Source of the DNA: Peptococcaceae bacterium
GTDB lineage: Bacteria > Bacillota > DSM-521 > Neomoorellales > Neomoorellaceae
NCBI GenBank assembly: GCA_003509545.1
Contig: DOLC01000071.1
Location: forward strand, 1 to 29,546
Direction: 5' to 3'
DNA length: 29,546 bases
A model generated the notes under the pieces. It saw nothing but the letters and a program-made list of their open reading frames with translations. It was not told where the DNA came from and made no database searches. Positions 23,404 to 29,546 of this stretch are shown one piece after another; the stretch's first letter is position 1; each line of letters starts with the position of its first letter. The translations under genes were made by a program, and so were the position numbers.

Positions 23404-23439
23404 ATCAATCTACCTCCCAAAACTTTAAAGTATTTTCTC

Positions 23440-24108
23440 TTATTCCACTTTGCGGTATTCCCACCAAGTGGCCAGCCAATACAAGGCACCCAACAGGGCG
23501 AACTGGCCAAAGAAGGCCAAAGGCCATCCTAAAACATTGGGCAAAAATACGGCGGGCGAAGACTTGACGGAAAAGCCCTGCCACCAGCCCAAATGTATGG
23601 CCCCCAGCACGGAACCCACGACAAAGAATACCAGGGTCACCATGAGCATTACGAAACCCTCGCCTACCCTCATCAGGGTACCCGAGGCACATCCGCCCGC
23701 GATGACCATGCCGATGCCGAATAGAATGGCTCCTACTACCGTGTGCAGGCCCACAGGGCTGATTAAGCCCGGGATGGGTTTACCATTCATATAGGCAGAG
23801 AATTGGAACCCGGCAAAACCTACGGTGGCCACGGCAATGGCTATAAGCACGGCCCGGGCCAGGGAAGTGCTCCCGGTGAGCACCGGGTCACGCATGGAAG
23901 CGGTAAAGCAGAAGCGGGAACGCTGGAGGATTATGCCGAAGGCGATACCGATGACCCACTTGGCAGCCAGGCTAATCTTAAGGCTCCCCAGGTAGATCCC
24001 CAGTATCACCACCAAGGCCAGGACGGCCAACCCATAACCCAGCTGGTTTTTTCTGGTCCGGACCCGCGAGCCAACTCGGCTTCGCAGGGAAACTTCACTT
24101 TGTGCCAT
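23440..24108 (-). CDS. YeeE/YedE family transporter, N-terminal half
   Basis: A 222-residue membrane protein with about five to six hydrophobic segments. It carries the two cysteine motifs of the first YeeE repeat: LQRSRFCFTASMRDP (C67) and MVIAGGCASGTLMRVGEGF (C140). In the characterised thiosulfate transporter YeeE, conserved cysteines line the path and relay the ion. Full-length members are about 350 aa; here the protein ends before the second repeat, which is encoded separately at 22585-23127. ATG at 24108 has GGAGGTG 5 nt upstream. First gene of the operon, 132 bp from the divergent LysR gene, with a sigma-A promoter between. The substrate may be thiosulfate, another reduced sulfur species or selenium; sequence cannot decide. 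Confidence 0.9.
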   Translation of the reverse strand: MAQSEVSLRSRVGSRVRTRKNQLGYGLAVLALVVILGIYLGSLKISLAAKWVIGIAFGIILQRSRFCFTASMRDPVLTGSTSLARAVLIAIAVATVGFAGFQFSAYMNGKPIPGLISPVGLHTVVGAILFGIGMVIAGGCASGTLMRVGEGFVMLMVTLVFFVVGSVLGAIHLGWWQGFSVKSSPAVFLPNVLGWPLAFFGQFALLGALYWLATWWEYRKVE

Positions 24109-24136
24109 TTTTACACCTCCGCCCTACGTTAGCTTT

Positions 24137-24150
24137 GTGAAGGCCTTCAC
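24137..24150. promoter_or_regulatory. 14-bp perfect palindrome at the operon start
   Basis: GTGAAGGCCTTCAC is a perfect palindrome located just after the minus-strand -10 box (24158-24163), at the expected transcription start. A regulator bound there would block the transporter operon. Confidence 0.5.
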
Positions 24151-24157
24151 TATCACC

Positions 24158-24186
24158 ACTATAACATTCGCTCCCACCCTTGTAAA
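24158..24186 (-). promoter_or_regulatory. Sigma-A promoter of the yedE-tusA-yedE-trxB operon
   Basis: On the minus strand TTTACA (plus 24181-24186), a 17-nt spacer and TATAGT (plus 24158-24163). Each box matches 5 of 6 consensus positions. The leader before the ATG is about 45 nt. Confidence 0.65.
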
Positions 24187-24218
24187 TTTAGCTTTCCTTA
24201 TGCTACTATAAGAGTAGC
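24180..24218 (+). promoter_or_regulatory. LysR gene promoter with overlapping dyad
   Basis: TTGTAA (24180-24185), an 18-nt spacer and TACTAT (24204-24209) form a moderate promoter. The dyad GCTACT ATAAG AGTAGC (24202-24218) covers the -10 and contains a T-N11-A pattern, the usual LysR box. Autorepression and control of the divergent operon are expected for LysR proteins; this assignment is inference. Confidence 0.5.
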
Positions 24219-24239
24219 TTATAGCCGGAGTGGGAGAAG

Positions 24240-25142
24240 ATGAACCTCAGCTACCTGCGGACTTTTGTGGTCGTCGCCGAAACGGGGAACCTATCGGAAA
24301 CGGCCCAGCGTCTTTTTCTAACCCAACCGGCCGTGACCCAACAGGTTAAGCACCTGGAAAATCACTTCGCCGTCCAGCTAATCGAGCGCAATAATAGGGG
24401 CGTCACCCTCACCGAAGCCGGGGAATTGCTTTATGATTACGCCTGCAGAATTGTGACTCTCTACGACCAATTAGAGGGCAACATAGAAAACCTCCGGGCT
24501 TCGGTGAGCGGTAACCTCACCATCGGCGCCACCTCCATTATCGGCAGCTACGCCGTTCCCTGCAGCATCGGGCTCTTTAAGGAAAAATTCCCCGAGGCGC
24601 GGCTTAAACTTAAAGTAGGCAACCGCAAGCAGATTATGCACGACTTAAAGGAGGGCTATGTCGATATAGCCCTAATCGAGGGAAAGGACTTAAAGGGCCC
24701 CTTTGTGAAATGGGAGCTGGCTACCGATGAACTGGTTATCATCGCCCCTAACAAGGACCCCTGGCGGGGGCGGAGTACCCTCACCATGGAGGAATTTAAG
24801 GTACAACCCCTCATTATGAGGGAAGCGGATTCGGGCACCCGGCAAGATATTGAAGAAACCCTCCGGTCGGTCAAGGTCGACCCTTCTCAGCTCAACATTA
24901 TAGTAGAGCTAGCCAATGTGGATTCCATTAAAGCCGCCGTGGAGGCGGGGGTAGGCATCTCTATCATGTCGCGCCTAGCCCTGCGGAAGGAACTCTACAC
25001 CAAAACATTGCTGGCCCTCCGGCTGGAGGGAATAAACTTTACCCAGAAGATTTACCTGGCCTACTACAAAGAACGGGTGCAGAGCAAGCTGGCCAAGGCC
25101 TTCGTTAATTTTCTCCGCTCGCCCAACCGGGGCTTCTGCTAG
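24240..25142 (+). CDS. LysR-family transcriptional regulator
   Basis: A 300-residue LysR regulator. The N-terminal winged HTH (residues 1-60) reads MNLSYLRTFVVVAETGNLSE and TQPAVTQQVKHLENHFAVQL; the substrate-binding domain follows (about 90-295), with SVSGNLTIGATSIIGSYAVP and VEAGVGISIMSRLALRK. It resembles the CysB/CysL-like group that responds to sulfur status, but the ligand is not readable. ATG at 24240 has GGGAG 4 nt upstream. Divergent from the yedE-tusA-yedE-trxB operon, which is its most likely target. Its TAG is directly adjacent to the TAA of the convergent tusA-like gene, with no spacer or terminator. Confidence 0.94.
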   Translation: MNLSYLRTFVVVAETGNLSETAQRLFLTQPAVTQQVKHLENHFAVQLIERNNRGVTLTEAGELLYDYACRIVTLYDQLEGNIENLRASVSGNLTIGATSIIGSYAVPCSIGLFKEKFPEARLKLKVGNRKQIMHDLKEGYVDIALIEGKDLKGPFVKWELATDELVIIAPNKDPWRGRSTLTMEEFKVQPLIMREADSGTRQDIEETLRSVKVDPSQLNIIVELANVDSIKAAVEAGVGISIMSRLALRKELYTKTLLALRLEGINFTQKIYLAYYKERVQSKLAKAFVNFLRSPNRGFC

Positions 25143-25370
25143 TTACCTTACCCGCCGGATGATGACCCTCCAGATGCCCGTATCTACTTCTTCTAACTTG
25201 GTCTTGTACCCTTTACGCCGCATTTCGTTCATGATGGTAGTAGTGGCGCAACTGTGGTCCGTTTCCAGGATGATCTCGTCTCCCATCTCAAGCTCCTTTA
25301 ACTTCTCCCGCACTTTGATGTTGGGAACCGGGCACATCTCCCCTAGGCTGTCGATAAAGTATTCCGCCAA
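25143..25370 (-). CDS. TusA/SirA-like sulfur carrier protein (second copy)
   Basis: A 75-residue paralogue of the protein at 23176, with the same layout: Cys13 in MCPVPNIKV and Cys41 in TDHSCATT. It begins at TTG 25370 with GGGAG 5 nt upstream. It lies 63 nt downstream of the DUF401 transporter on the same strand and is probably co-transcribed, giving a second transporter-TusA pairing beside the first. The divergence outside the motifs suggests different partners. Its stop codon touches that of the convergent LysR gene. Confidence 0.92.
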   Translation of the reverse strand: MAEYFIDSLGEMCPVPNIKVREKLKELEMGDEIILETDHSCATTTIMNEMRRKGYKTKLEEVDTGIWRVIIRRVR

Positions 25371-25404
25371 TGTCGCTCCCTCCCCGTCTTCAAAGTGAGT
25401 CTAA

Positions 25405-25425
25405 GCGGGCGGGGGAGCCGCCCGC
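25405..25425 (-). promoter_or_regulatory. Intercistronic hairpin between the DUF401 gene and tusA-like gene
   Basis: GCGGGCGG (25405-25412) and CCGCCCGC (25418-25425) form a perfect 8-bp stem with a 5-nt loop. No T-tract follows on the minus strand, so partial attenuation or mRNA processing is more likely than full termination. Confidence 0.5.
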
Positions 25426-25433
25426 CGCTACCT

Positions 25434-26666
25434 TTACCCCAGAAAATAAGCCACCACGGCCACGGCCATGAGAGCTGTTTCCGGCCCGGCCAGCATCCGG
25501 AGCACTTTAAGTAAATCGGCTTTAAAGAAGTCCACCGTCAACGCCAGACAAAGGTGGAGGGGAGTTAACATGGTACCTGTAAACCCGGAAATGAAAATAA
25601 ATACTACCAAGGGGAGGCCCAGGTGGTCTCCCAGGGCGGCAGCTACCAGGGGGAAGACAATACCTACGAAGGCTACCATGAGCCCCGTTAGCATGCCCAC
25701 CAGGAAGCCCAGCAGACCGAAGACCAGAAAATGGGGAACCGGCAGGGCCGCCAATAAAGGACTCAAACCCTCCACCGCCCGGGTGTCCACCAGCACTTGT
25801 TTAAAAACCATGATCCCCCACACTAATACCAGGGTCTTGACGGAGATGGCTTCCCGCAAGAGAAGGTACACCTGCGCCGGAGTGTACCGGTGATACACCA
25901 GCAGGCAGACCAGGACTACTCCCACGGCGGCAGCTACCCCTACGTGGGCTCCCAGTACCAGTCCTAGTACCATTAAAATGGGCAGGGTGCTGAGGAAAAG
26001 TTCCCGTATCACCTCCCGCCGGTTAGAAGGGACTTCCCCTTCCCTTAAAGGGGCCAACCGCAGCAGAGGGGGTAACCCCAGGAGGATGACCAAAAGGCCG
26101 TAGGGCGCCAGGCCAGCTATCAATTGAGGCAGGGGGACTCCGCTCAGCTCGGAAGTCAGGAGTACTCCCGGGTAGAGGGGCAAGAAATACTCCCAGATAT
26201 GGCGGTAGTAATAATTTACAAAGCTTTTCTGCTCGGCGCTTATCCCGTTGCCGGAAGCTACCTGGCCGACGAGGGGCGCCGAAAAAAGGGCGCCGCCGGC
26301 CGATGGCATCAGCCCTATAAAGGCCGGTATAAGGGCCATGATTGCCCGTCGGTCCCGGAACATCCCCTCCAACCCTCTGAGCATCCTCTGGAGGTACCCC
26401 TCCTGGCCCAGGAAATGCTCTAACAACATGATTAACGCCAGAACGGATATTAATTCCCAGGTGGCCGGGCTTTCCGTGGCCCGCCAGACCATCCCTAAAA
26501 AAGCCGCCGGGCCGACGCCGTAAAGAGCGGCCAGGAAAACGGCTCCTCCTAGCATCACCGGCCCCAAGGGAGCCCGCCATACCAGCAAGACCATAATTAA
26601 AACAAATACCAGCAGCAGCTTAAAACCTTCCAAGAGCTCTCCCTTCTTATCCCGGTCGTTCTCCAA
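25434..26666 (-). CDS. DUF401 family membrane transporter
   Basis: A polytopic membrane protein of about 400 residues (PF04165/TIGR00529-like) related to ion-transporter superfamily permeases; the substrate is not known. The family motifs LMPSAGGALFSAPLVGQV, YYYRHIWEYFLPLYPGVLL and GFTGTMLTPLHLCLALTVDF are clear, with about ten hydrophobic segments. The start is ambiguous: TTG 26666 has AAGGA 12 nt upstream, while TTG 26633 has AAGGGAGAG 3-5 nt upstream and gives a protein opening LEGFKLLLVF, which looks more natural. A TATAAT on the minus strand at 26684-26689 would leave almost no leader for the longer form, also favouring 26633. Its pairing with a TusA-like gene suggests a role in sulfur-compound transport (inference). 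Confidence 0.88.
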   Translation of the reverse strand: MENDRDKKGELLEGFKLLLVFVLIMVLLVWRAPLGPVMLGGAVFLAALYGVGPAAFLGMVWRATESPATWELISVLALIMLLEHFLGQEGYLQRMLRGLEGMFRDRRAIMALIPAFIGLMPSAGGALFSAPLVGQVASGNGISAEQKSFVNYYYRHIWEYFLPLYPGVLLTSELSGVPLPQLIAGLAPYGLLVILLGLPPLLRLAPLREGEVPSNRREVIRELFLSTLPILMVLGLVLGAHVGVAAAVGVVLVCLLVYHRYTPAQVYLLLREAISVKTLVLVWGIMVFKQVLVDTRAVEGLSPLLAALPVPHFLVFGLLGFLVGMLTGLMVAFVGIVFPLVAAALGDHLGLPLVVFIFISGFTGTMLTPLHLCLALTVDFFKADLLKVLRMLAGPETALMAVAVVAYFLG

Positions 26667-27127
26667 CTTGTCGTATATCCTTTATTATACGATTATCTCT
26701 CCCCAAAGAGGAGCCCATTTGCCCAAGGCCCGCCGGTCCGATGCCCTTCGTCCATAATATCGTATCGGCACCCCTCCATCCACCGTCGATATGCATCAGA
26801 AGCATTCCCCAAGGCGGGGCGTTGGCGCCGGCTACTGATGGCCTCGCCGGCATCCCCGATATTTTCATGCTTCCTTCGGAAGCACCACCGGTAAAATAAT
26901 CCCCGTCTGGCAGGGCCCCCCTCGGTCTGATCTCCTTGCCTCCTATCGCTCCTCTCAAAAGGGAACACCATATCTTCCTTAATTTTCGTCCCCGGGGATC
27001 GGCCCTCACCCCCAGTAGGCCGACGACCGACCTCACGCGAGGCGAGGCAAGGCACGTACAGCCCCAGTGACTGCCGTCCCAACGCGGCCACGCGCCGCGG
27101 TCAATGGTTTCTTTTACAAATCTTTTC
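26667..27127. other. About 460-bp region without a confident gene
   Basis: Two minus-strand frames of about 130 codons overlap each other in different phases here; neither has an SD or a recognised family, so I leave them out. The region contains a perfect 7-bp hairpin, TGCTTCC TTC GGAAGCA (26868-26884), and several G/C-rich repeats around 27010-27110. A structured leader of the DUF401 gene or a decayed gene are both possible. I could not match it to a known riboswitch. Confidence 0.3.
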
Positions 27128-27157
27128 TTGTCAGGCCGCAGGATTAAGGATTACGAT
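27128..27157 (+). promoter_or_regulatory. Sigma-A promoter of the D-aminoacylase gene
   Basis: TTGTCA (27128-27133), an 18-nt spacer and TACGAT (27152-27157), about 100 nt before the start codon. The leader contains a hairpin, CGCAGGT (27180-27186) with ACCTGCG (27201-27207), of unknown role. Confidence 0.5.
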
Positions 27158-27256
27158 ATATATTGGCCCCGGATAACAGCGCAGGTAAATAGTAGGCCAA
27201 ACCTGCGGCCAATGGGAAGGCAAGAATTATCAGCTAGAAAAGAGGCGGAATGAAAG

Positions 27257-28837
27257 GTGGAAGCCATAGTAATCAAGGACGGCATGGTGATGGATGGCAC
27301 CGGCCGTCCTGCTTTTGGGGCCGATGTGCTAGTTGAGGGGGACAGGATCGCCTTTATAGGCCGGGTCGATAATGCGGTATGTGCCCCGGTTATAGAGGCC
27401 CAGGGTCTGGCCGTCGGCCCCGGTTTCATCGATTTTCACAGCCATGCCGATGCAGCTTTATTAGAAAATGGCTTGGCCCAACCCAAAGTCTTACAGGGGG
27501 TAACTACCGAGGTGATAGGGAACTGCGGCTTTTCCCTGGTCCCCGTAACTGAGGACAGCCTGCCCCAGCTAGCTGCCTATGTGGCGCCTATACTGGGCCC
27601 CTGGCCCGAAGGCCTTTGCCTGGAAAATACAGCCAGCTATTTTGAACTGCTCAAGAAACGGGGAATCGCGGTAAACGTGGCCTCCTACGTAGGCCACAGC
27701 ACCGTCCGCCTCGCGGTCATGGGAATGGCCAACCGTGCGGCTACTCCTCGGGAGTTGGAGGCTATGGCCCAAAAGGTGGCCCAAGCCATGGAGCAGGGTT
27801 GCAAGGGGCTATCCTCCGGCTTATTGTATCCGCCGGGCTGTTATGCCCTTACCCAGGAACTTATCTACCTGGCCAAGGTCGTTCGCCGTTACGGAGGTAT
27901 CTACGTTTCCCATATTCGGAACGAGTCGGAAGGGGTATTGGAGGCCCTGGCAGAAGCCCTAACCATAGGGCAGGAAGCACAAGTTCCCGTTCATATTTCC
28001 CACCTCAAGGCCTGCGGCCCCCGCAACTGGCCTAAAATAGCCCAAGCCCTGGAGATGTTTGACCGGGCCCGGGAGCAGGGCCAGGATGTAACCTGGGATA
28101 CCTACCCTTATACCGCCGGTTCCACCACGGCAGCTTCCCTCCTCCCCCCCTGGGTCCTGGAGGAAGGGCTGACGTCCCTGCCTCAAAGGCTGCAAAACGA
28201 GCATTTGCGGGCCGCCATAAAACAGGCCTGGCGGGAGGGGATGCCCGGCTGGGACAATATGGTCAGCTCCCTGGGCTTCGACCGGTTGGTGATTAATGCC
28301 GTATCCCAGCCCTTTAACCGCCAGTTTGCCGGCCACAGCATCGCCCAGATAGCGGAGAGGCGCGGAATCAGTCCCGAGGAGGCCCTCCTGGACCTGCTGG
28401 CTACGGAAGGCGGCCATTTAGCTATGGAAACTTATCATGCCAGCGAAGACACCCTGGAGGCCATATTGGCGCATCCGGTCACCATGATCGGAAGCGATGG
28501 AATTTATTCCGGAAGCCTGGCCCACCCGAGATTATACGGCACCTTCCCCCGGGTGCTGGGGCGCTACGTACGGGAACAAAAGCTCTTGACCTGGGAGCAA
28601 GCCGTAGCCAAGATGACTTACCTTCCGGCCCAGCGGTTAAACCTGGCCGGCCGGGGATGCATAAGAGAAGGTTACTTTGCCGATCTGGTGCTCTTTGATC
28701 CCTCCCACATCGCCGATGCAGCCACCTTTGCGCATCCGGACCTGCCACCCCGCGGCATTAAAGGGGTAATCGTCAACGGAGAAGTAACCGTCTGGGAAGG
28801 GCAGATAACCGGCAAAAAGGCGGGACGAATCCTATAG
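27257..28837 (+). CDS. N-acyl-D-amino-acid deacylase (D-aminoacylase) family amidohydrolase
   Basis: Zinc-dependent amidohydrolase of 526 residues, the family length. It hydrolyses N-acyl-D-amino acids to D-amino acids or related N-acyl/imide substrates. The metal ligands are visible: HSH (H61, H63), C90 in GNCGFS (the bridging cysteine typical of D-aminoacylases, replacing carboxylated Lys), H219 in YVSHIRNE, H249 in HISHLKACG and the catalytic D414 in IGSDGIY. SSGLLYPPG is also characteristic. It starts at GTG 27257 with AGAGGCGG upstream. A single-gene unit with its own promoter and terminator, divergent from the DUF401 gene. Natural substrate unknown; D-amino acids could come from the cell wall. 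Confidence 0.93.
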   Translation: MEAIVIKDGMVMDGTGRPAFGADVLVEGDRIAFIGRVDNAVCAPVIEAQGLAVGPGFIDFHSHADAALLENGLAQPKVLQGVTTEVIGNCGFSLVPVTEDSLPQLAAYVAPILGPWPEGLCLENTASYFELLKKRGIAVNVASYVGHSTVRLAVMGMANRAATPRELEAMAQKVAQAMEQGCKGLSSGLLYPPGCYALTQELIYLAKVVRRYGGIYVSHIRNESEGVLEALAEALTIGQEAQVPVHISHLKACGPRNWPKIAQALEMFDRAREQGQDVTWDTYPYTAGSTTAASLLPPWVLEEGLTSLPQRLQNEHLRAAIKQAWREGMPGWDNMVSSLGFDRLVINAVSQPFNRQFAGHSIAQIAERRGISPEEALLDLLATEGGHLAMETYHASEDTLEAILAHPVTMIGSDGIYSGSLAHPRLYGTFPRVLGRYVREQKLLTWEQAVAKMTYLPAQRLNLAGRGCIREGYFADLVLFDPSHIADAATFAHPDLPPRGIKGVIVNGEVTVWEGQITGKKAGRIL

Positions 28838-28929
28838 GTCCGCCGTCTTCCCCCTCCAGGCGTCTTTTTCCCTGGGTTATGACCTCTCATGAGGCAGAAG
28901 AAATCACGGCTTCTTCAGTATGTAAGCAG

Positions 28930-28969
28930 AAGCCCTGGGCAATGATTATGTCTCCACCCAGGGCTTTTT
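28930..28969 (+). terminator. Rho-independent terminator of the D-aminoacylase gene
   Basis: AAGCCCTGGG (28930-28939) pairs with CCCAGGGCTT (28957-28966), a perfect 10-bp stem with a 17-nt loop, and runs into TTTTT (28965-28969). Confidence 0.88.
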
Positions 28970-29207
28970 AATCTCCACCGGATCATAGGCGTCACATGCG
29001 GCGGTCTCAGTTGCTATCATCTGGTCCCTGCTGACGAACAACACGAAGTATTGCTACCTCAAGGAGGACTTGCGGCAAAAGAAAATACGCCTACAAAGTT
29101 GACAACGATTTGCCACAGAAAATTATGTCTCTCGTAGGAGAAGAGCGAACAATGACAGAAATACCCTCTCCTGCAGCCTAAAATCAGGGTTGCGGTTTTT
29201 CATAGGC
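28970..29207. other. 238-bp interval without a confident gene
   Basis: Short frames only. One plus-strand frame reads CGKRKYAYKVDNDLPQKI and ends at a TAA near 29181, without a start codon or SD; it could be a gene fragment but I do not recognise it. TTGACA occurs at 29099-29104, without a convincing -10. Confidence 0.25.
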
Positions 29208-29250
29208 GGGGATAACTCAGGTCGCGCCCTGAGTTATCCCCACTTTTTGC
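29208..29250 (+). repeat. Hairpin containing the right copy of the terminal inverted repeat
   Basis: GGGGATAACTCAG (29208-29220) pairs with CTGAGTTATCCCC (29229-29241), a perfect 13-bp stem with an 8-nt loop, followed by ACTTTTTGC. Positions 29229-29250 are the exact reverse complement of 1-22. The hairpin plus TTTTT could act as a terminator on the plus strand, but the second copy at the other edge suggests a repeated element boundary. Confidence 0.8.
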
Positions 29251-29255
29251 AGGGC

Positions 29256-29466
29256 AGGCCTGCTTGGGCTTGGAAGCGAGCGACTAAACCCGAGCGGTAG
29301 CCAAACTTAGCAAGGCGAAAGGCGGAGGCAGGCCCGAGGCCATGGATGGCCGAGGCCGGCAACTGAGACAGGAGGTCGAATTTGCCGGGAAGCCTGCCGG
29401 AGCCTTGAGCCAAGCGCTAGTTTGGCCCGCGAGGGCTTCTGGAACGAGCAGAAGCCAAACAGGCCT
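29256..29466 (+). ncRNA. Candidate structured RNA element of unknown family
   Basis: About 210 nt with nested long-range pairing and no open frame of note. A closing stem pairs 29256-29271 with 29452-29466 (14 pairs, one mismatch, one bulge). Inside, GCCAAACTTAGC (29300-29311) pairs with GCTAGTTTGGC (29416-29426), extended by AAGGC/GCCTT (29312-29316 with 29402-29406). Next, GGCAGGC (29327-29333) pairs with GCCTGCC (29392-29398), and CCGGCAA (29356-29362) with TTGCCGG (29382-29388). GGCCA TGGA TGGCC (29338-29351) is a local hairpin, and GGCTTCT/AGAAGCC (29434-29456) an alternative to part of the closing stem. The strand is uncertain since pairing exists on both. Identity unknown. Confidence 0.45.
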
Positions 29467-29511
29467 CGGAACAAAATTGGAGATACGCCAGGGGGGGAAA
29501 ACTTACTTATC

Positions 29512-29546
29512 AGATCGGAAGAGCGTCGCGGAGGGAAAGAGAGTAA
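29512..29546 (+). other. Residual Illumina TruSeq adapter (artefact)
   Basis: From 29512 the sequence reads AGATCGGAAGAGCGTCG, identical to the start of the TruSeq read-through adapter, and continues with AGGGAAAGAG, also adapter, with about three mismatches over 33 bases. This is not genomic DNA; the window ends in untrimmed adapter, so the bases just before it (about 29490-29511) also deserve caution. Confidence 0.95.

Noticed and set aside
26647..27091. Two overlapping minus-strand frames of about 130 codons
   Set aside because: No SD and no recognisable domain, and they overlap each other in different phases; kept only as an unexplained interval.
1..29546. tRNA, rRNA, CRISPR arrays, prophage or complete insertion sequences
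   Set aside because: No cloverleaf, rRNA segment, regular repeat-spacer array, integrase or transposase frame could be found on either strand.

Overview
The window reads as a nearly complete contig from a spore-forming, Gram-positive Bacillota (class Clostridia), most like the Moorella/Thermanaeromonas group. The grounds are a GerA-type germinant receptor operon, two tiny sporulation-type hydrophobic proteins, an S-layer gene pair with SLH domains, strong GGAGG ribosome binding sites used with ATG, GTG and TTG starts, a GC-rich base composition, and what looks like selenocysteine use. The genus is inference; no rRNA or marker gene is present. The last 35 bases match the Illumina TruSeq adapter, so the right edge is a contig end. 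A 22-bp sequence at position 1 recurs inverted near the right end, so both edges probably lie in a multicopy repeat.

Layout. 122-3244 (minus): acpS, nnr (NAD(P)HX repair) and alr, a tightly spaced housekeeping operon. 3245-4160: a possible reductase remnant, a strong minus-strand terminator and two tandem 29/30-codon sporulation-type genes. 4072-6300 (plus): sigma-A promoter, then a LytS-type sensor kinase and LytTR response regulator. 6278-10231 (minus): a spore germination operon in the order A-C-B, preceded by a good sigma-G-like promoter. 10265-11965: a SAM methyltransferase divergent from azlC/azlD (branched-chain amino acid export). 12128-12949: membrane diguanylate cyclase. 13114-18474 (minus): a large secreted multi-Ig surface protein followed by an SLH-anchored surface protein. 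18655-19446: two divergent XRE regulators sharing a control region with repeated GTTTCTATT(A/G)GAAAC-like sites. 19989-21159: an aminotransferase pseudogene with three lesions.

The most interesting part is 21234-26666, a sulfur/selenium trafficking region. One operon (24108 down to 21275) encodes the N-terminal half of a YeeE/YedE transporter, a TusA-like sulfur carrier, the C-terminal half of the transporter, and a thioredoxin reductase fused to an unusual Cys-rich thioredoxin-like domain. In the C-terminal half, the conserved Cys of the family's GCNIG motif is encoded by an in-frame TGA, the reading frame continues 39 codons with family-like sequence, and a stem-loop lies at the right distance for a bacterial SECIS. 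I read this as a selenocysteine-containing split transporter. It is divergent from a LysR regulator, which meets tail to tail a second TusA gene carried with a DUF401 membrane transporter.

The right part holds an N-acyl-D-amino-acid deacylase with its own promoter and terminator (27128-28969), then gene-free sequence with the inverted terminal repeat and a roughly 210-nt highly structured element of unknown identity.
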